Below are positions 27,974-37,576 of a stretch of DNA of 64,000 nucleotides, piece after piece. The translations under genes were made by a program, and so were the position numbers. How positions within the stretch are numbered: position 1 is the first letter of the stretch; every line of letters begins with the position of its first letter. This DNA is from Prochlorococcus sp. AG-347-K19. GTDB taxonomy: Bacteria > Cyanobacteriota > Cyanobacteriia > PCC-6307 > Cyanobiaceae. A model generated the notes under the pieces. It was given only the letters and a program-made list of their open reading frames with translations, did not search any database and was not told where the DNA came from. The DNA lies in the NCBI GenBank assembly GCA_003281335.1, contig QCCG01000001.1, positions 62,001 to 126,000 on the forward strand, in the 5' to 3' direction.

Positions 27974-29428
27974 TTGAAAGCTGATAAATTAGATAAGATA
28001 AAATTTGGTACTGACGGTTGGAGAGGAATTATTGGTTTTGACTTTAACCTGTCCAATCTTTCAAGAGTTGTTGTCGCTGCATGTCAGGAGTTGCATTATC
28101 AATACTATAAAGAAGTTAATTCAAAGAAAATTATTATTGGATATGATCGTAGGTTTATGGCTTGTGAATTCGCCAAGCAAATAGTGCCTTTTGTAAGAGG
28201 ATGTGGCTTCGAACCGATCTTATCAAATAGCTTTGTTACTACACCCTCTTGCAGTTTCTATGCCAAAGAAGTCGGTTGTCTTGGTGCGTTAGTAATTACA
28301 GCAAGTCATAATCCATATAATTGGCTAGGCCTGAAAATAAAGAGCTTTAATGGATGTTCTGTTGACGAATCTTTTACAAGTGAAGTTGAAAAAAGATTAA
28401 TGCTTGGAAATTCAGTTGAAAAAATAGATGGTGTTAATCAATTGGTAGATATTAAGAAATTTCATTTAGATAGAATTAAATCCCTTTTTGATATTGACTA
28501 TATTTCCAAGAGATTAAAAAAATTGAAATTGAGAATTTTTGTAGATTCTATGCATGGTTCAGCTGCAAATTGTATGGCTGAGATTTTTGCTTCTAATGAT
28601 TTAGAAATTATTTCAGAAATCAGGACAGATGCTGATCCTTTTTTTGGAGGAAAACCTCCCGAACCTCTTTTGAATTATGCAGATGATCTAAAACAAATAC
28701 TAATGAAAAATTCAACAAATGAAGTGAAAACTTTAGGAATTATATTTGATGGTGATGGTGATAGAATTGCGGCAATTGATGAAAAAGGAAGATATTCTAG
28801 TACTCAAGATTTACTCCCATACTTTATTAGCTATTTGGGCGAAATTAAAAATAATTCTTATCCAGTTTTAAAGACTGTTAGTGGTTCAGATATTATTAAA
28901 AATATATCAGAGAGTCAGAATAGAGATGTTTTTGAACTTCCAGTTGGGTTTAAATATATTGCTGAAAAAATGATTAGAGAAAAAATATTTATTGGAGGAG
29001 AGGAATCTGGGGGAGTTGGTTTTGGTGACTTTATGCCTGAAAGAGATGCTCTATATTCAGCGATGGTTTTATTAAATGGAATTGCTGAAAAATCTCAATA
29101 TTTATATGAAACCTTAGATGAAATTCAAGAAGATTTTGGGCCAAGTTTTTATAAAAGAATTGATATTAATTTTCCAAATCAGTCAGGAAAAAATAACGTA
29201 AAAAAATTTATTATTGATAATATTCCTGAGAATATCAATAATCACAAGTTAAAAAGTATCTCAAGGATCGATGGAATAAAGTTGAGAATTGATAAAAATT
29301 TTTGGCTTCTTTTTAGGTTTTCAGGAACGGAACCTCTTTTAAGGTTATATTGTGAAGCACCAAAAGAACCTTATCTAATTGAGGTATTAGAGTGGGGTCG
29401 AGAATTTATAAAGTTGGCAGGAAAATAA
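27974..29428 (+). CDS. Phosphoglucomutase/phosphomannomutase family protein
   Basis: The 484-residue alpha-D-phosphohexomutase interconverts sugar 1- and 6-phosphates for glycogen, glucosylglycerol or surface sugars. All four family loops are present: the phosphoserine loop ITASHNPYNWLGLK, the metal loop DGDGDRIAA, the sugar loop GGEESGGVGFGD and the phosphate loop RFSGTEPLLRLY. The start is TTG at 27974, giving MKADKLDKIKFGTDGWRG; no ATG fits better. rdgB follows 2 bases after the stop. Confidence 0.93.
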   Translation: MKADKLDKIKFGTDGWRGIIGFDFNLSNLSRVVVAACQELHYQYYKEVNSKKIIIGYDRRFMACEFAKQIVPFVRGCGFEPILSNSFVTTPSCSFYAKEVGCLGALVITASHNPYNWLGLKIKSFNGCSVDESFTSEVEKRLMLGNSVEKIDGVNQLVDIKKFHLDRIKSLFDIDYISKRLKKLKLRIFVDSMHGSAANCMAEIFASNDLEIISEIRTDADPFFGGKPPEPLLNYADDLKQILMKNSTNEVKTLGIIFDGDGDRIAAIDEKGRYSSTQDLLPYFISYLGEIKNNSYPVLKTVSGSDIIKNISESQNRDVFELPVGFKYIAEKMIREKIFIGGEESGGVGFGDFMPERDALYSAMVLLNGIAEKSQYLYETLDEIQEDFGPSFYKRIDINFPNQSGKNNVKKFIIDNIPENINNHKLKSISRIDGIKLRIDKNFWLLFRFSGTEPLLRLYCEAPKEPYLIEVLEWGREFIKLAGK

Positions 29429-29430
29429 GG

Positions 29431-30006
29431 ATGAAAAATTTATATTTAGCGAGTAAGAATATAGGTAAAATTGAAGAATATAAGAAATTGCTTGCTGGAG
29501 TTAATTGTAAATTGTTACTCCAGCCGGAATCATTAGAAGTTGAAGAGGATGGACTGACTTTTAGAGATAATGCAATTAAAAAAGCGAGTGAAGTTTCGAG
29601 AAAAACGAATAATTTTTCAATAGCAGATGATTCAGGAATTTGTATTGAAGCACTAGGTGGCAAACCTGGCATTTACTCATCTAGATATGCAGAAAATGAT
29701 CAGAAGAGAATTGAACGAGTTTTAAGAGAACTTGATGGAGTTCAAAATAGAAGTGCTTTCTTTATTGCTAATATTTGTGTTTGTTCCCCAAATGGTGTAG
29801 TGATTATTGAATCTGAGGCCAAATGTCATGGCACTATTATTCTAGACCCCAGAGGAAAAGGTGGTTTTGGATATGACCCAATTTTTGAGGAGAGTTCTAC
29901 CAGATTAACTTTCGCAGAAATGAATAATGATATTAAAGACTCTTGTAGTCATAGAGGTAAAGCATTAAAAAAAATTATTCCAGATTTAATTGAAATTTTT
30001 TCTTAA
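29431..30006 (+). CDS. rdgB: dITP/XTP pyrophosphatase, RdgB/HAM1 family
   Basis: This enzyme removes non-canonical purine triphosphates such as dITP and XTP. The 191-residue protein starts at the ATG at 29431, which follows AAGG and gives LASKNIGKIEEYKKLL at the correct N-terminal position; a longer frame upstream overlaps the mutase gene and is unlikely. FSIADDSGICIEALGGKPG, GKGGFGYDPIFEE and SHRGKALKKI are the family's conserved motifs. It lies 2 bases after the phosphohexomutase stop, so the two are cotranscribed. Confidence 0.95.
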   Translation: MKNLYLASKNIGKIEEYKKLLAGVNCKLLLQPESLEVEEDGLTFRDNAIKKASEVSRKTNNFSIADDSGICIEALGGKPGIYSSRYAENDQKRIERVLRELDGVQNRSAFFIANICVCSPNGVVIIESEAKCHGTIILDPRGKGGFGYDPIFEESSTRLTFAEMNNDIKDSCSHRGKALKKIIPDLIEIFS

Positions 30007-30008
30007 AT

Positions 30009-31493
30009 TCAATTCACCCAAGATCCATGAAGGCCATGAGGAATTGAAATGGGTAATTCATAAACAGCTAATTCTTTTAAGTCTTTTGCGTCTAATATAA
30101 CTAAATCGCTTCCTCTTCTTTCTCCGTTCCATAGAAGTATAAATAAAAATCCCTCATCTTCTTTTGAAGAGTTTTTTGATGGAACCATAATTGGTTCACT
30201 AACAAATCCACTTGGACCAGCTGACCAAAAAATCTCTTCCTTAGAAGTTAAATTTATTTTTTTTATTGCTTGAAGTGGAGCGTTCCCCAGCTTTTGAGAT
30301 GTGCTTGCCATCCAACTAAAAGTTGCTTTTAATCCTAAGTTTTTAGGATTCACAACAGCAAATTCACAACATTGTTCACTGAAAGTTTCAAGTTCACAAG
30401 TTTTTGTCTTTAGGTCGATAATTGATCTTTTCAGTTTTCCTTCTGGATATTTATCAAAGTCAATATCCCTAAAATTCTCGTCTGGACCAACTGATGGGAA
30501 ATCATCATAAAAAATACTATCTAATACGATTTTGGAATCTTTTTCAAATGCATTTACATGATGAAAAACGAATCCTTCTGGAGCATCTATTGTTAGAGGT
30601 GGCTGTCCTCTAAATAATCCACTTTCTCTTGGGATGATAAAAAACTTTGCCTTTTTATTTGGGTTTGACTTTAGACATTGTGCTGCACCTCTTTGACCCA
30701 TTACAAATGGAAGAGGATTGAAATCAATAGCATTCTGTAAAAATATTGCCCAATTAGTTGTAATCGCGAAATCATGAAGGAATGCAAAGCCATTAAAGGT
30801 ATCTTTTCTGTCAAAAATGAGCTCTCCAGAATTTGTACCGGCATTATCAAATTCCATTAATCTAATGGTACTTTTTGGCCCGGTTTGTACTCCAAAAGTG
30901 ACTAAAAGTTCTGAAGATGCATTTGAGTTTAGGTCTGTTTTGGGATGAGCACTGAATGCTTCGTTAGGCTTGAGTGCCCCTTTTAATGTTGTTAAACCAA
31001 TAGTATCGAGACTATCAGGATCCATTGCATGTGGACCTGCTGCTTCCCATAATGCGAGAATTTCATCTCCTAATTTAATGACATGTGTATTAGCGATGTT
31101 CTTGAATTTTAGATCTAATGCATTATTTAAAATTCCTCCATTTTTTTGAGTGCCAAAAACACCTCTATAAATAAATTTGTCTATTTTTTCTTCTTCCAAA
31201 TAGCCTTTAGTTTTAACAAATCTATTAGTTAAGAATGGCTGACCATTTTCGAATTTTATGGATGTTATCATTCCATCGCCATCAAATGGATGATGAACCC
31301 ATTGTCCACCTCTCTCTAATATTCCTGGCCCATTTCTTAATAATGTTCCATTTAAATTTTTAATATTATTACCTCTGCTAATTTCTAGAGGCTCTTTAGT
31401 TAGCTCCTTTTCTACATTTTGATAAGCACTTGACCAATCTTCTTTTTTAAAAATTTTAAATTTATTAAATTTTTTATCTTGTAAATTAGTCAC
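30009..31493 (-). CDS. Carotenoid oxygenase family protein
   Basis: The 494-residue protein is an RPE65/carotenoid cleavage dioxygenase family member, cutting a carotenoid or apocarotenoid double bond with non-heme iron. Four iron-binding histidines fit NTHVIKLGDE, FLHDFAIT, FHHVNAFE and IPHGLHGSW at the C terminus. LRNGPGILERGGQW and DGDGMITSIKF form the N-terminal part. I choose the GTG at 31493, which gives MTNLQDKKF; a longer frame to 31532 has no support. The substrate is unknown. It is 72 bases downstream of hisB. Confidence 0.9.
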   Translation of the reverse strand: MTNLQDKKFNKFKIFKKEDWSSAYQNVEKELTKEPLEISRGNNIKNLNGTLLRNGPGILERGGQWVHHPFDGDGMITSIKFENGQPFLTNRFVKTKGYLEEEKIDKFIYRGVFGTQKNGGILNNALDLKFKNIANTHVIKLGDEILALWEAAGPHAMDPDSLDTIGLTTLKGALKPNEAFSAHPKTDLNSNASSELLVTFGVQTGPKSTIRLMEFDNAGTNSGELIFDRKDTFNGFAFLHDFAITTNWAIFLQNAIDFNPLPFVMGQRGAAQCLKSNPNKKAKFFIIPRESGLFRGQPPLTIDAPEGFVFHHVNAFEKDSKIVLDSIFYDDFPSVGPDENFRDIDFDKYPEGKLKRSIIDLKTKTCELETFSEQCCEFAVVNPKNLGLKATFSWMASTSQKLGNAPLQAIKKINLTSKEEIFWSAGPSGFVSEPIMVPSKNSSKEDEGFLFILLWNGERRGSDLVILDAKDLKELAVYELPISIPHGLHGSWVN

Positions 31494-31565
31494 AAAAAAA
31501 TAATAACTATACCTATTTTCGCCAAAAATCAACTGAATTGTGGCTGATTCGATAAAATTCCTATT

Positions 31566-32171
31566 TTATTGTTTTTCTAACATTCCTTTACTGCTTGGAA
31601 TTGAATCAGATCTTCTTGGATCTATTTCGGTAGCCATTCTCATTGCTCTTGAAAAAGCTTTAAAGCACGCCTCAACTAAATGATGTGAATTACTTCCTCG
31701 TATTTGATTAATATGCAGAGTAATACCGCTGTTATTTACAAAGGCAATAAAAAACTCTCTTACTAGTTCAGTATCATAATTTCCTATTCTAGGGGCTTTT
31801 AATTGAAGATCATAAGATAAATGCGGTCTGCCAGAGCAGTCTAAAGTTACTTGAACTAATGCTTCATCTAATGGGGCAAAGAAATGTCCAAATCTGCTTA
31901 TTCCTTTTCTTTCTCCCAAGGCTTTTGAAAATGCTTTGCCTAATGCGATTCCTACATCTTCATTTGTATGATGATCATCAATATAGGTATCTCCTATTGC
32001 TTTTATTTTTAAATCGAACAAACCATGACTGGATATTTGATGAAGCATATGATCTAAGAATGGTATCCCGGTATCAATCTCAGAAATTCCATTTCCATCT
32101 AAGTTTATAAATACAGAAATATCTGTTTCATTCGTTTTTCTTTTTATTTCAGATTGCCTTAAAGATGACAT
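31566..32171 (-). CDS. hisB: Imidazoleglycerol-phosphate dehydratase
   Basis: HisB dehydrates imidazoleglycerol phosphate in histidine synthesis. The 201-residue protein is the stand-alone dehydratase without a phosphatase domain. The manganese-binding histidines are in [35 protein letters not shown] and [15 protein letters not shown]. It follows fabI by 21 bases on the same strand; this pairing of unrelated pathways suggests an operon of convenience. Confidence 0.97.
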   Translation of the reverse strand: MSSLRQSEIKRKTNETDISVFINLDGNGISEIDTGIPFLDHMLHQISSHGLFDLKIKAIGDTYIDDHHTNEDVGIALGKAFSKALGERKGISRFGHFFAPLDEALVQVTLDCSGRPHLSYDLQLKAPRIGNYDTELVREFFIAFVNNSGITLHINQIRGSNSHHLVEACFKAFSRAMRMATEIDPRRSDSIPSSKGMLEKQ

Positions 32172-32192
32172 TTTTATGCAAAAAAACTTAGT

Positions 32193-32975
32193 TTACATTC
32201 CATTAATGCAGTAACCCGCATCAACATAAATTGTTTGGCCTGAAATGCCGCTAGAGAGATCACTTAATAAAAAAGCAGCTGTATTACCTACTTCTGTTTG
32301 AGTGACTGTTCTGCGTAAAGGAGCCTTTTCTTCAACATTGTGAATCATATCTAAAATGCCACCTATAGCAGAACTCGCAAGTGTTCTTATAGGCCCAGCA
32401 CTTATTGCGTTAACTCTGACTTGTTTTTCGGGACCAAGTTCTGCAGAAAGATATCTTACTGAGGCTTCTAAAGCTGCTTTAGCAACTCCCATCACGTTAT
32501 AGTTAGGAATCGCCCTTTCTGAACCTAAATAAGTTAATGAGACAACTCCAGCACCGTCACTAAAAAGTGGTTTTGCTGCTTTACATAAAGGTGCTAACGA
32601 ATACGCACTTATATTAAGAGCCCTATCAAAACCCTCTGAAGTGGTATCACTATAATCTCCAATCAATTCATCGCGTCCTGCAAATGCTAGGCAGTGAACT
32701 AATCCGTCAATTTGCCCCCAATTGTCTTTTATATTTTTAAAGATTTCTTCAATTTGAGCTGGATTTTGAACATCAAGAGGCAAAAATAACGATGGGTTTA
32801 AAGGTTCAGTTAGTTCTCTAACTTTAGACTCGAATCTTCCCTTATCATCAGGCAAATATGTGATTCCAAGTTCTGCGCCAGCTTTTGAAAGTTGTTGAGC
32901 GATACCCCATGCTATTGAACGATTGTTGGCAATTCCCGTAACAAGAATTTTTTTGCCAGTTAGATTTAGAAGCAT
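32193..32975 (-). CDS. fabI: Enoyl-[acyl-carrier-protein] reductase (NADH)
   Basis: FabI reduces the enoyl intermediate in type II fatty-acid synthesis. The 260-residue short-chain dehydrogenase has the NAD-binding GIANNRSIAWGIAQQL, the strand LVHCLAFAGRDELIG, and the active-site tyrosine and lysine in YNVMGVAKAALEAS, where Y-x6-K is the FabI spacing. The C terminus IYVDAGYCINGM is typical. It is the first gene of fabI-hisB and divergent from a thioredoxin-like gene. Confidence 0.97.
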   Translation of the reverse strand: MLLNLTGKKILVTGIANNRSIAWGIAQQLSKAGAELGITYLPDDKGRFESKVRELTEPLNPSLFLPLDVQNPAQIEEIFKNIKDNWGQIDGLVHCLAFAGRDELIGDYSDTTSEGFDRALNISAYSLAPLCKAAKPLFSDGAGVVSLTYLGSERAIPNYNVMGVAKAALEASVRYLSAELGPEKQVRVNAISAGPIRTLASSAIGGILDMIHNVEEKAPLRRTVTQTEVGNTAAFLLSDLSSGISGQTIYVDAGYCINGM

Positions 32976-33080
32976 TTTGTTTATTATTTCTATTATTCTC
33001 CTATATAAAAGTACCTATCTTTACGGATTACTGCAAAATATACAATAATTTTCAAATATCAAAGAATTTTTAACTTGAAC

Positions 33081-33674
33081 ATGGTAAGAACAAATTCTAT
33101 GGTTTTGGAATTAGGTTTTCAATTACCTAATTTCGAAATGTTAAATGCTAATTCTGCAAATAATCAATATCTTAATTCTCATAATCTAGATAATCGGCAT
33201 TTACTTTTAATGTTTATTTGTGCCCATTGCCCATTTGTTAAATATATTGAGAATCAAATTTCCGCCTTAAGTAAAGAAATTGAAAATACAGTTCAAACAG
33301 TTGCAATTTCTAGTAATGATATTGTCACTCATCCTTCAGATTCTCCTAACAATTTAAGATTACAAGCCCAAATACAGGGATGGAGTTTTCCTTATCTATA
33401 TGATGAAAATCAAAATTTTGCTAAGAAATTAAAAGCGGCTTGCACCCCAGATTTTTATCTTTTTTCAAATGAAGGAGATGGTGATTTTTTATTGTATTAT
33501 CATGGCCAATTAGACGATAGTAGACCAGGTAATAATATCCCTCTTTCTGGAAAAGATTTGCGCTCTGCTGTAAAAGATTTGAATCAAGATAATTCTTATC
33601 CTTCAAATCAGATGCCTTCTTTAGGTTGCAATATAAAATGGTCTCCTGGTAAAGAACCAAGTTGGTTTAAATGA
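33081..33674 (+). CDS. Thioredoxin-like protein with CxxC motif
   Basis: The 197-residue protein has the AhpC/TSA thioredoxin fold. LMFICAHCPFVKYIENQ carries a CAHC redox pair, and the loop ACTPDFYLFSNEG supplies the expected cis-proline. A third and later cysteine is in LGCNIKWSPG. No signal peptide is visible, so a cytoplasmic thiol-disulfide role is likely; partner unknown. I prefer the ATG at 33081 to a TTG two codons earlier. It is followed by the DegT gene, 52 bases away. Confidence 0.8.
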   Translation: MVRTNSMVLELGFQLPNFEMLNANSANNQYLNSHNLDNRHLLLMFICAHCPFVKYIENQISALSKEIENTVQTVAISSNDIVTHPSDSPNNLRLQAQIQGWSFPYLYDENQNFAKKLKAACTPDFYLFSNEGDGDFLLYYHGQLDDSRPGNNIPLSGKDLRSAVKDLNQDNSYPSNQMPSLGCNIKWSPGKEPSWFK

Positions 33675-33726
33675 ATTAAAAATTTTTTTACCCATAGAAA
33701 TATGGTTTAGGGTTAATATATTTATT

Positions 33727-34932
33727 ATGCAAATACCTCCATTTACTTTAAATAGGCAGTACCACGAAATCGGCTCAGAAATTGAGAATGAGGTTTCTAA
33801 AGTTTTAAAAGGCGGCCAGTATATTGGAGGACAAGAAATTGCCAAATTTGAGGAGAGTTTTTCAAATCTGATTGGTGTTGAAAATACTATTGGATGTAAT
33901 AGTGGAACTGATGCTTTAGTATTAGCTTTGCGCGCATTAGATATTGGGGTGGGTGATGAAGTTATTACCTCATCTTTTAGCTTTTTTGCAACTGCAGAGG
34001 CTATTAGTGCAGTGGGCGCTAATCCTGTTTTGGTAGATATAGATCCAGAAACTTATCTCATTAATACTGAACTAATAGAACAAGAAATAAATTCCAATAC
34101 CAAGGCAATTATGCCAGTTCATCTATTTGGTAATGCAGTAAATATGAGCTTAATAAAATCATTAGCCAACAAATATGACTTAAAAGTAATCGAAGATTGT
34201 GCTCAGGCAACATGCACCATGTGGGAAAATTCCAAAGTTGGTAGTATCGGTGATATTGGTTGTTTTAGCTTTTTCCCTACTAAAAATTTAGGAGCTGCTG
34301 GAGATGGTGGAGCAGTAACAACTTCAGATCAAAAGATTGCCAAAAAAATTAGAGAACTTGCCGTTCATGGCAGCCCAATAAGATATCACCATACCCAAAT
34401 TGGATATAACAGCAGACTTGATACCATTCAAGCTGCAATATTAAACATTAAAATTAAATATATTTCTAAGTGGATTTATAATCGCCAAAAAATTGCTAAA
34501 AATTACCTTGATCTATTAGAAAAAAATCCATTTATTAGTTTCCCAAAAATTAGCACTGATTCAATTTCCCATTCTTGGAATCAATTTGTCATCAAATTAA
34601 GAAACGATAAATATTTTTTAAATGAAGATTTTTCAATTTTATTTGAAACTGATTCCAAAAAATACTATTCCTTAAGGAATTTGGTAAAACAACAACTTTT
34701 TGAAAAAGGTATTAATTCAATTATTTATTATCCAATTCCAATACATGCACAAATAGCTTACAAAAATAAAAATTTTTCTAGAATAAAACTTATAAATACA
34801 GAGAGAATTTGTACAGAAGTTCTTAGTCTTCCAATGTTTCCTGAAATTTCTTATGAGGAGCAAGTTTATATAGCAGAAAATTTAAATAAAGTTTTAAAAA
34901 ATTGTATAGAGGAAATTCAAATTTCAGCATAA
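33727..34932 (+). CDS. DegT/DnrJ/EryC1/StrS family aminotransferase
   Basis: The 401-residue protein is a pyridoxal-phosphate sugar aminotransferase-type enzyme. GCNSGTDALVLALRAL, VIEDCAQATC and the lysine loop FFPTKNLGAAGDGG, where the cofactor lysine sits, are intact. Members add amino groups to nucleotide-activated keto sugars for surface polysaccharides. A Gfo/Idh dehydrogenase that could make the keto sugar lies 10 kb away, but no link is shown. Its end overlaps convergent photolyase by 16 bases. Confidence 0.92.
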   Translation: MQIPPFTLNRQYHEIGSEIENEVSKVLKGGQYIGGQEIAKFEESFSNLIGVENTIGCNSGTDALVLALRALDIGVGDEVITSSFSFFATAEAISAVGANPVLVDIDPETYLINTELIEQEINSNTKAIMPVHLFGNAVNMSLIKSLANKYDLKVIEDCAQATCTMWENSKVGSIGDIGCFSFFPTKNLGAAGDGGAVTTSDQKIAKKIRELAVHGSPIRYHHTQIGYNSRLDTIQAAILNIKIKYISKWIYNRQKIAKNYLDLLEKNPFISFPKISTDSISHSWNQFVIKLRNDKYFLNEDFSILFETDSKKYYSLRNLVKQQLFEKGINSIIYYPIPIHAQIAYKNKNFSRIKLINTERICTEVLSLPMFPEISYEEQVYIAENLNKVLKNCIEEIQISA

Positions 34933-36353
34933 AGTGATTTAAATAATCTTTGTTGTATGTTGTGATTGACAATAGGGCTTGAATAATAATTTTTTTCTAA
35001 ATTAGATATCTCCCCATTTAATAATTCTGAATTTGACACTTTAGATAATTCAGGAATCCAATATTTTATATATTCGCAAATAGGATCAAATTTTTTTGCT
35101 TGGGTATATGGGTTAAAAATTCTAAGTGGTTTTGGATCCATACCGCTACTGGCGCTCCACTGCCATCCCCCATTATTTGCAGCTAAGTCTCCATCAACCA
35201 ACGTCTCCATAAATTTTTTCTCGCCCATTTGCCAACTGCATATAAGATCTTTTACGAGAAATGAAGCGACTATCATCCTACATCTGTTATGCATCCAGCC
35301 AGTACTATTGAGTTGACGCATTGCAGCATCAACTATAGGTACTCCGGTCTCTCCGTTGCTCCAATGTTGAAACCATTCATTGTTGTTTTGCCATGGAAAG
35401 TGATCCCATTTTTTTCTATATGGACCTTTCTCTAGCTCTGGAAAATGGAATAAGCAATGTTGATAAAATTCACGCCAACAAAGTTCTTTTTGCCAAGTTT
35501 CAATTGATAGGTAATTTTCTTGATTTGCAAAATCTGAATTTAAGTTTAATGTGGCATTCCAAACTTTTCTAATGCTGATTGTGCCGAATCTGAGAGATGC
35601 ACTTAGAAATGATGTCCCATTATGGGAAGGAAAATCTCTTGCAGAATTATAAGAATATATTTTTTTTTCGTTAATGAAGATTTCTAATAATGTTTCTGCA
35701 GCATTCTCTCCAGGTTTACATGGACAAATATTCGAACCAGGAAATTTGATATTTTTGATAAATTTCTCTAAAACAGAATCAGATGAATTTATTGTCTTAT
35801 TTTCTTTAAGTTTATTATCTATATCTTCAAACTGGAAAACAACTTTATCTTGGTCATATAAACCTAATAAATTCATTTTTGATTTAAGGTTTTTATAAAA
35901 AGGTCCATAAACTGAATAAGGTTTGTTATTACCTGAAAATATTTTTAAAGGTTCTACTAATAAGTGATCCCAAGTTTCAATAACTTGAATATTTTGCTCT
36001 TTTAAATTTTCTTTTATTTGTAAATCGCGATTAATCTCATAAGGTTCAATTGATCTATTCCAAAAAACAAATTTAGCATCTATTTTCTTCGCTAATTGAG
36101 GAATTATTAATACCGGATCTCCTTCTTCCATAACTAATCTACTACCCATTTTTTTCCAATTATTTCCTAATTCTTGAAGCGAATTTCCTAGAAACCAAGC
36201 TCTTGAACTTGCATTGAAATCATGTGTGTAATTTTTATCAAATATATAAGTTGAAGTAATAGCATTCGATAATGAAAATGCTTTGATTAAAGCTTGATTA
36301 TCAAATATTCTTAAATCCTTTCTATGCCAAAAAAGTATTCTAGGTTTATTCAT
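34917..36353 (-). CDS. phrB: Deoxyribodipyrimidine photolyase (class I)
   Basis: The 478-residue flavoprotein repairs UV cyclobutane dimers with blue light. The N-terminal antenna domain has LFWHRKDLRIFDNQAL, and the FAD domain has ELCWREFYQHCLFHFPE, GETGVPIVDAAMRQL, TGWMHNRCRMIVASFLVKD and DGDLAANNGGWQWSASSG, all class I CPD photolyase signatures. Antenna cofactor type cannot be told. The start overlaps the NUDIX gene by 4 bases, so it is translated from the same message. Confidence 0.95.
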   Translation of the reverse strand: MNKPRILFWHRKDLRIFDNQALIKAFSLSNAITSTYIFDKNYTHDFNASSRAWFLGNSLQELGNNWKKMGSRLVMEEGDPVLIIPQLAKKIDAKFVFWNRSIEPYEINRDLQIKENLKEQNIQVIETWDHLLVEPLKIFSGNNKPYSVYGPFYKNLKSKMNLLGLYDQDKVVFQFEDIDNKLKENKTINSSDSVLEKFIKNIKFPGSNICPCKPGENAAETLLEIFINEKKIYSYNSARDFPSHNGTSFLSASLRFGTISIRKVWNATLNLNSDFANQENYLSIETWQKELCWREFYQHCLFHFPELEKGPYRKKWDHFPWQNNNEWFQHWSNGETGVPIVDAAMRQLNSTGWMHNRCRMIVASFLVKDLICSWQMGEKKFMETLVDGDLAANNGGWQWSASSGMDPKPLRIFNPYTQAKKFDPICEYIKYWIPELSKVSNSELLNGEISNLEKNYYSSPIVNHNIQQRLFKSLYAEI

Positions 36354-36913
36354 AATTTGTCTAAAAATTGTTTAGCTCTAAACCAAGCCGTCACGGTTTT
36401 TGCGTCAAGAATTTCATCCCCACTAGAAATAAGATTATCTAGTTCGTTCGGATCTAAAATTAATACTTGTATATCTTCATCTAAATCTCCTTTAACTTCG
36501 AAATTGAGTTTGTTTAAATCACGAGCTAAAAATAAATAAATTTCTTCATCTGCATAACCAGGAGCAGGAACAAGAGTTCCTAGTTCATCCCATTTGTTTG
36601 CACTGAATCCAGTCTCTTCTTGTATTTCTCTTTGAATTGAATTAAAAGGTGTTTCACCTATTTCTAATGTACCTGCTGGAAATTCTAATAAATACCTTGA
36701 AACAGCAAATCTATATTGCCGAAGAATGATAACTTTATTGTCTTTTGTAATAGGTACGGCTAATGATGCCCCAGGATGCTTAATGTATCCATATTCACCT
36801 TCATGCCCATTTGGAAGCTCAATTCTATTTATTTCAAAACTAAATTTTTTTGACTTTAATTCAGATATTTTTTCTTTAAAAATGGATTTTTTTATAAGGT
36901 TTTTGTTGCCCAT
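36350..36913 (-). CDS. NUDIX hydrolase, ADP-ribose pyrophosphatase type
   Basis: The 187-residue protein has the complete Nudix box GTLEIGETPFNSIQREIQEE followed by TGF, matching Gx5Ex7REUxEExGU. The upstream strand ILRQYRFAVSRYLLEFPAGT and the loop VPAPGYADEEIYLFLA are typical of ADP-ribose or ADP-sugar pyrophosphatases. The exact substrate is inferred. It precedes photolyase with a 4-base overlap and follows folK by 51 bases. Confidence 0.9.
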   Translation of the reverse strand: MGNKNLIKKSIFKEKISELKSKKFSFEINRIELPNGHEGEYGYIKHPGASLAVPITKDNKVIILRQYRFAVSRYLLEFPAGTLEIGETPFNSIQREIQEETGFSANKWDELGTLVPAPGYADEEIYLFLARDLNKLNFEVKGDLDEDIQVLILDPNELDNLISSGDEILDAKTVTAWFRAKQFLDKL

Positions 36914-36964
36914 AATTTTTAAATAAAAATAGCCTAACAGTTATTTTTTGGTTTTGTAAATCAT

Positions 36965-37540
36965 TTAAATAGACCATTTTGGGACATCAAACTTTGTGAT
37001 TTTTTGGCTTCTACTTAAGATTTCAGATAGTGGAGTAATAACGAAATTCCGATTCATGAATCTAGGGTGAGGTAATGTTAATTCCTCGTCAACCGTATGA
37101 AAATTTTCCCACCAAAGAATATCTAAATCGAGACATCTTGATAGCCATTTCTTACCCTTTGGCGTCTCTTCTCGTCCGAAAAATCTCTCTAACTTTTTTA
37201 GTTCTTTTAAAAGTAATTTCGCGTTTTTATTTGATGGTTTAGGAAAAGAATTACTATTTACAAGTAATAGAGAATTTAAATAATTTGGCTGCTCATTTTC
37301 AACACCATGGGGTAATGTCTCATAAATAGAAGACCAAAAAAAGTTTGCTTGAAATTTGCTTTTCTCTTCTTTTTTTTTGTTGGAAATATCTCCCCACTCA
37401 TTTATTATTTCCTCTATTTTTGGTTTGCAAATTAATAGTGACTCAAGAGGGCTTCCGAATTTACTATCAATATTTGCTCCTAGGGATATACATAGTCCAT
37501 TTTTGATATTAAGATTTGATAATTCCACTACAAAAAACAA
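36965..37540 (-). CDS. folK: HPPK, folate synthesis pyrophosphokinase
   Basis: FolK transfers pyrophosphate from ATP to 6-hydroxymethyl-dihydropterin for folate synthesis. The 191-residue protein has [18 protein letters not shown] at the N terminus, [20 protein letters not shown] in the middle and the hallmark [16 protein letters not shown] with [16 protein letters not shown]. It is slightly long because of a Lys-rich insertion near residues 55 to 65. Its start is 36 bases from the divergent chlD start. Confidence 0.95.
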   Translation of the reverse strand: MFFVVELSNLNIKNGLCISLGANIDSKFGSPLESLLICKPKIEEIINEWGDISNKKKEEKSKFQANFFWSSIYETLPHGVENEQPNYLNSLLLVNSNSFPKPSNKNAKLLLKELKKLERFFGREETPKGKKWLSRCLDLDILWWENFHTVDEELTLPHPRFMNRNFVITPLSEILSRSQKITKFDVPKWSI

Positions 37541-37576
37541 AGTTATTGGATAAATTCTATATCAGGCATTTTTAAA

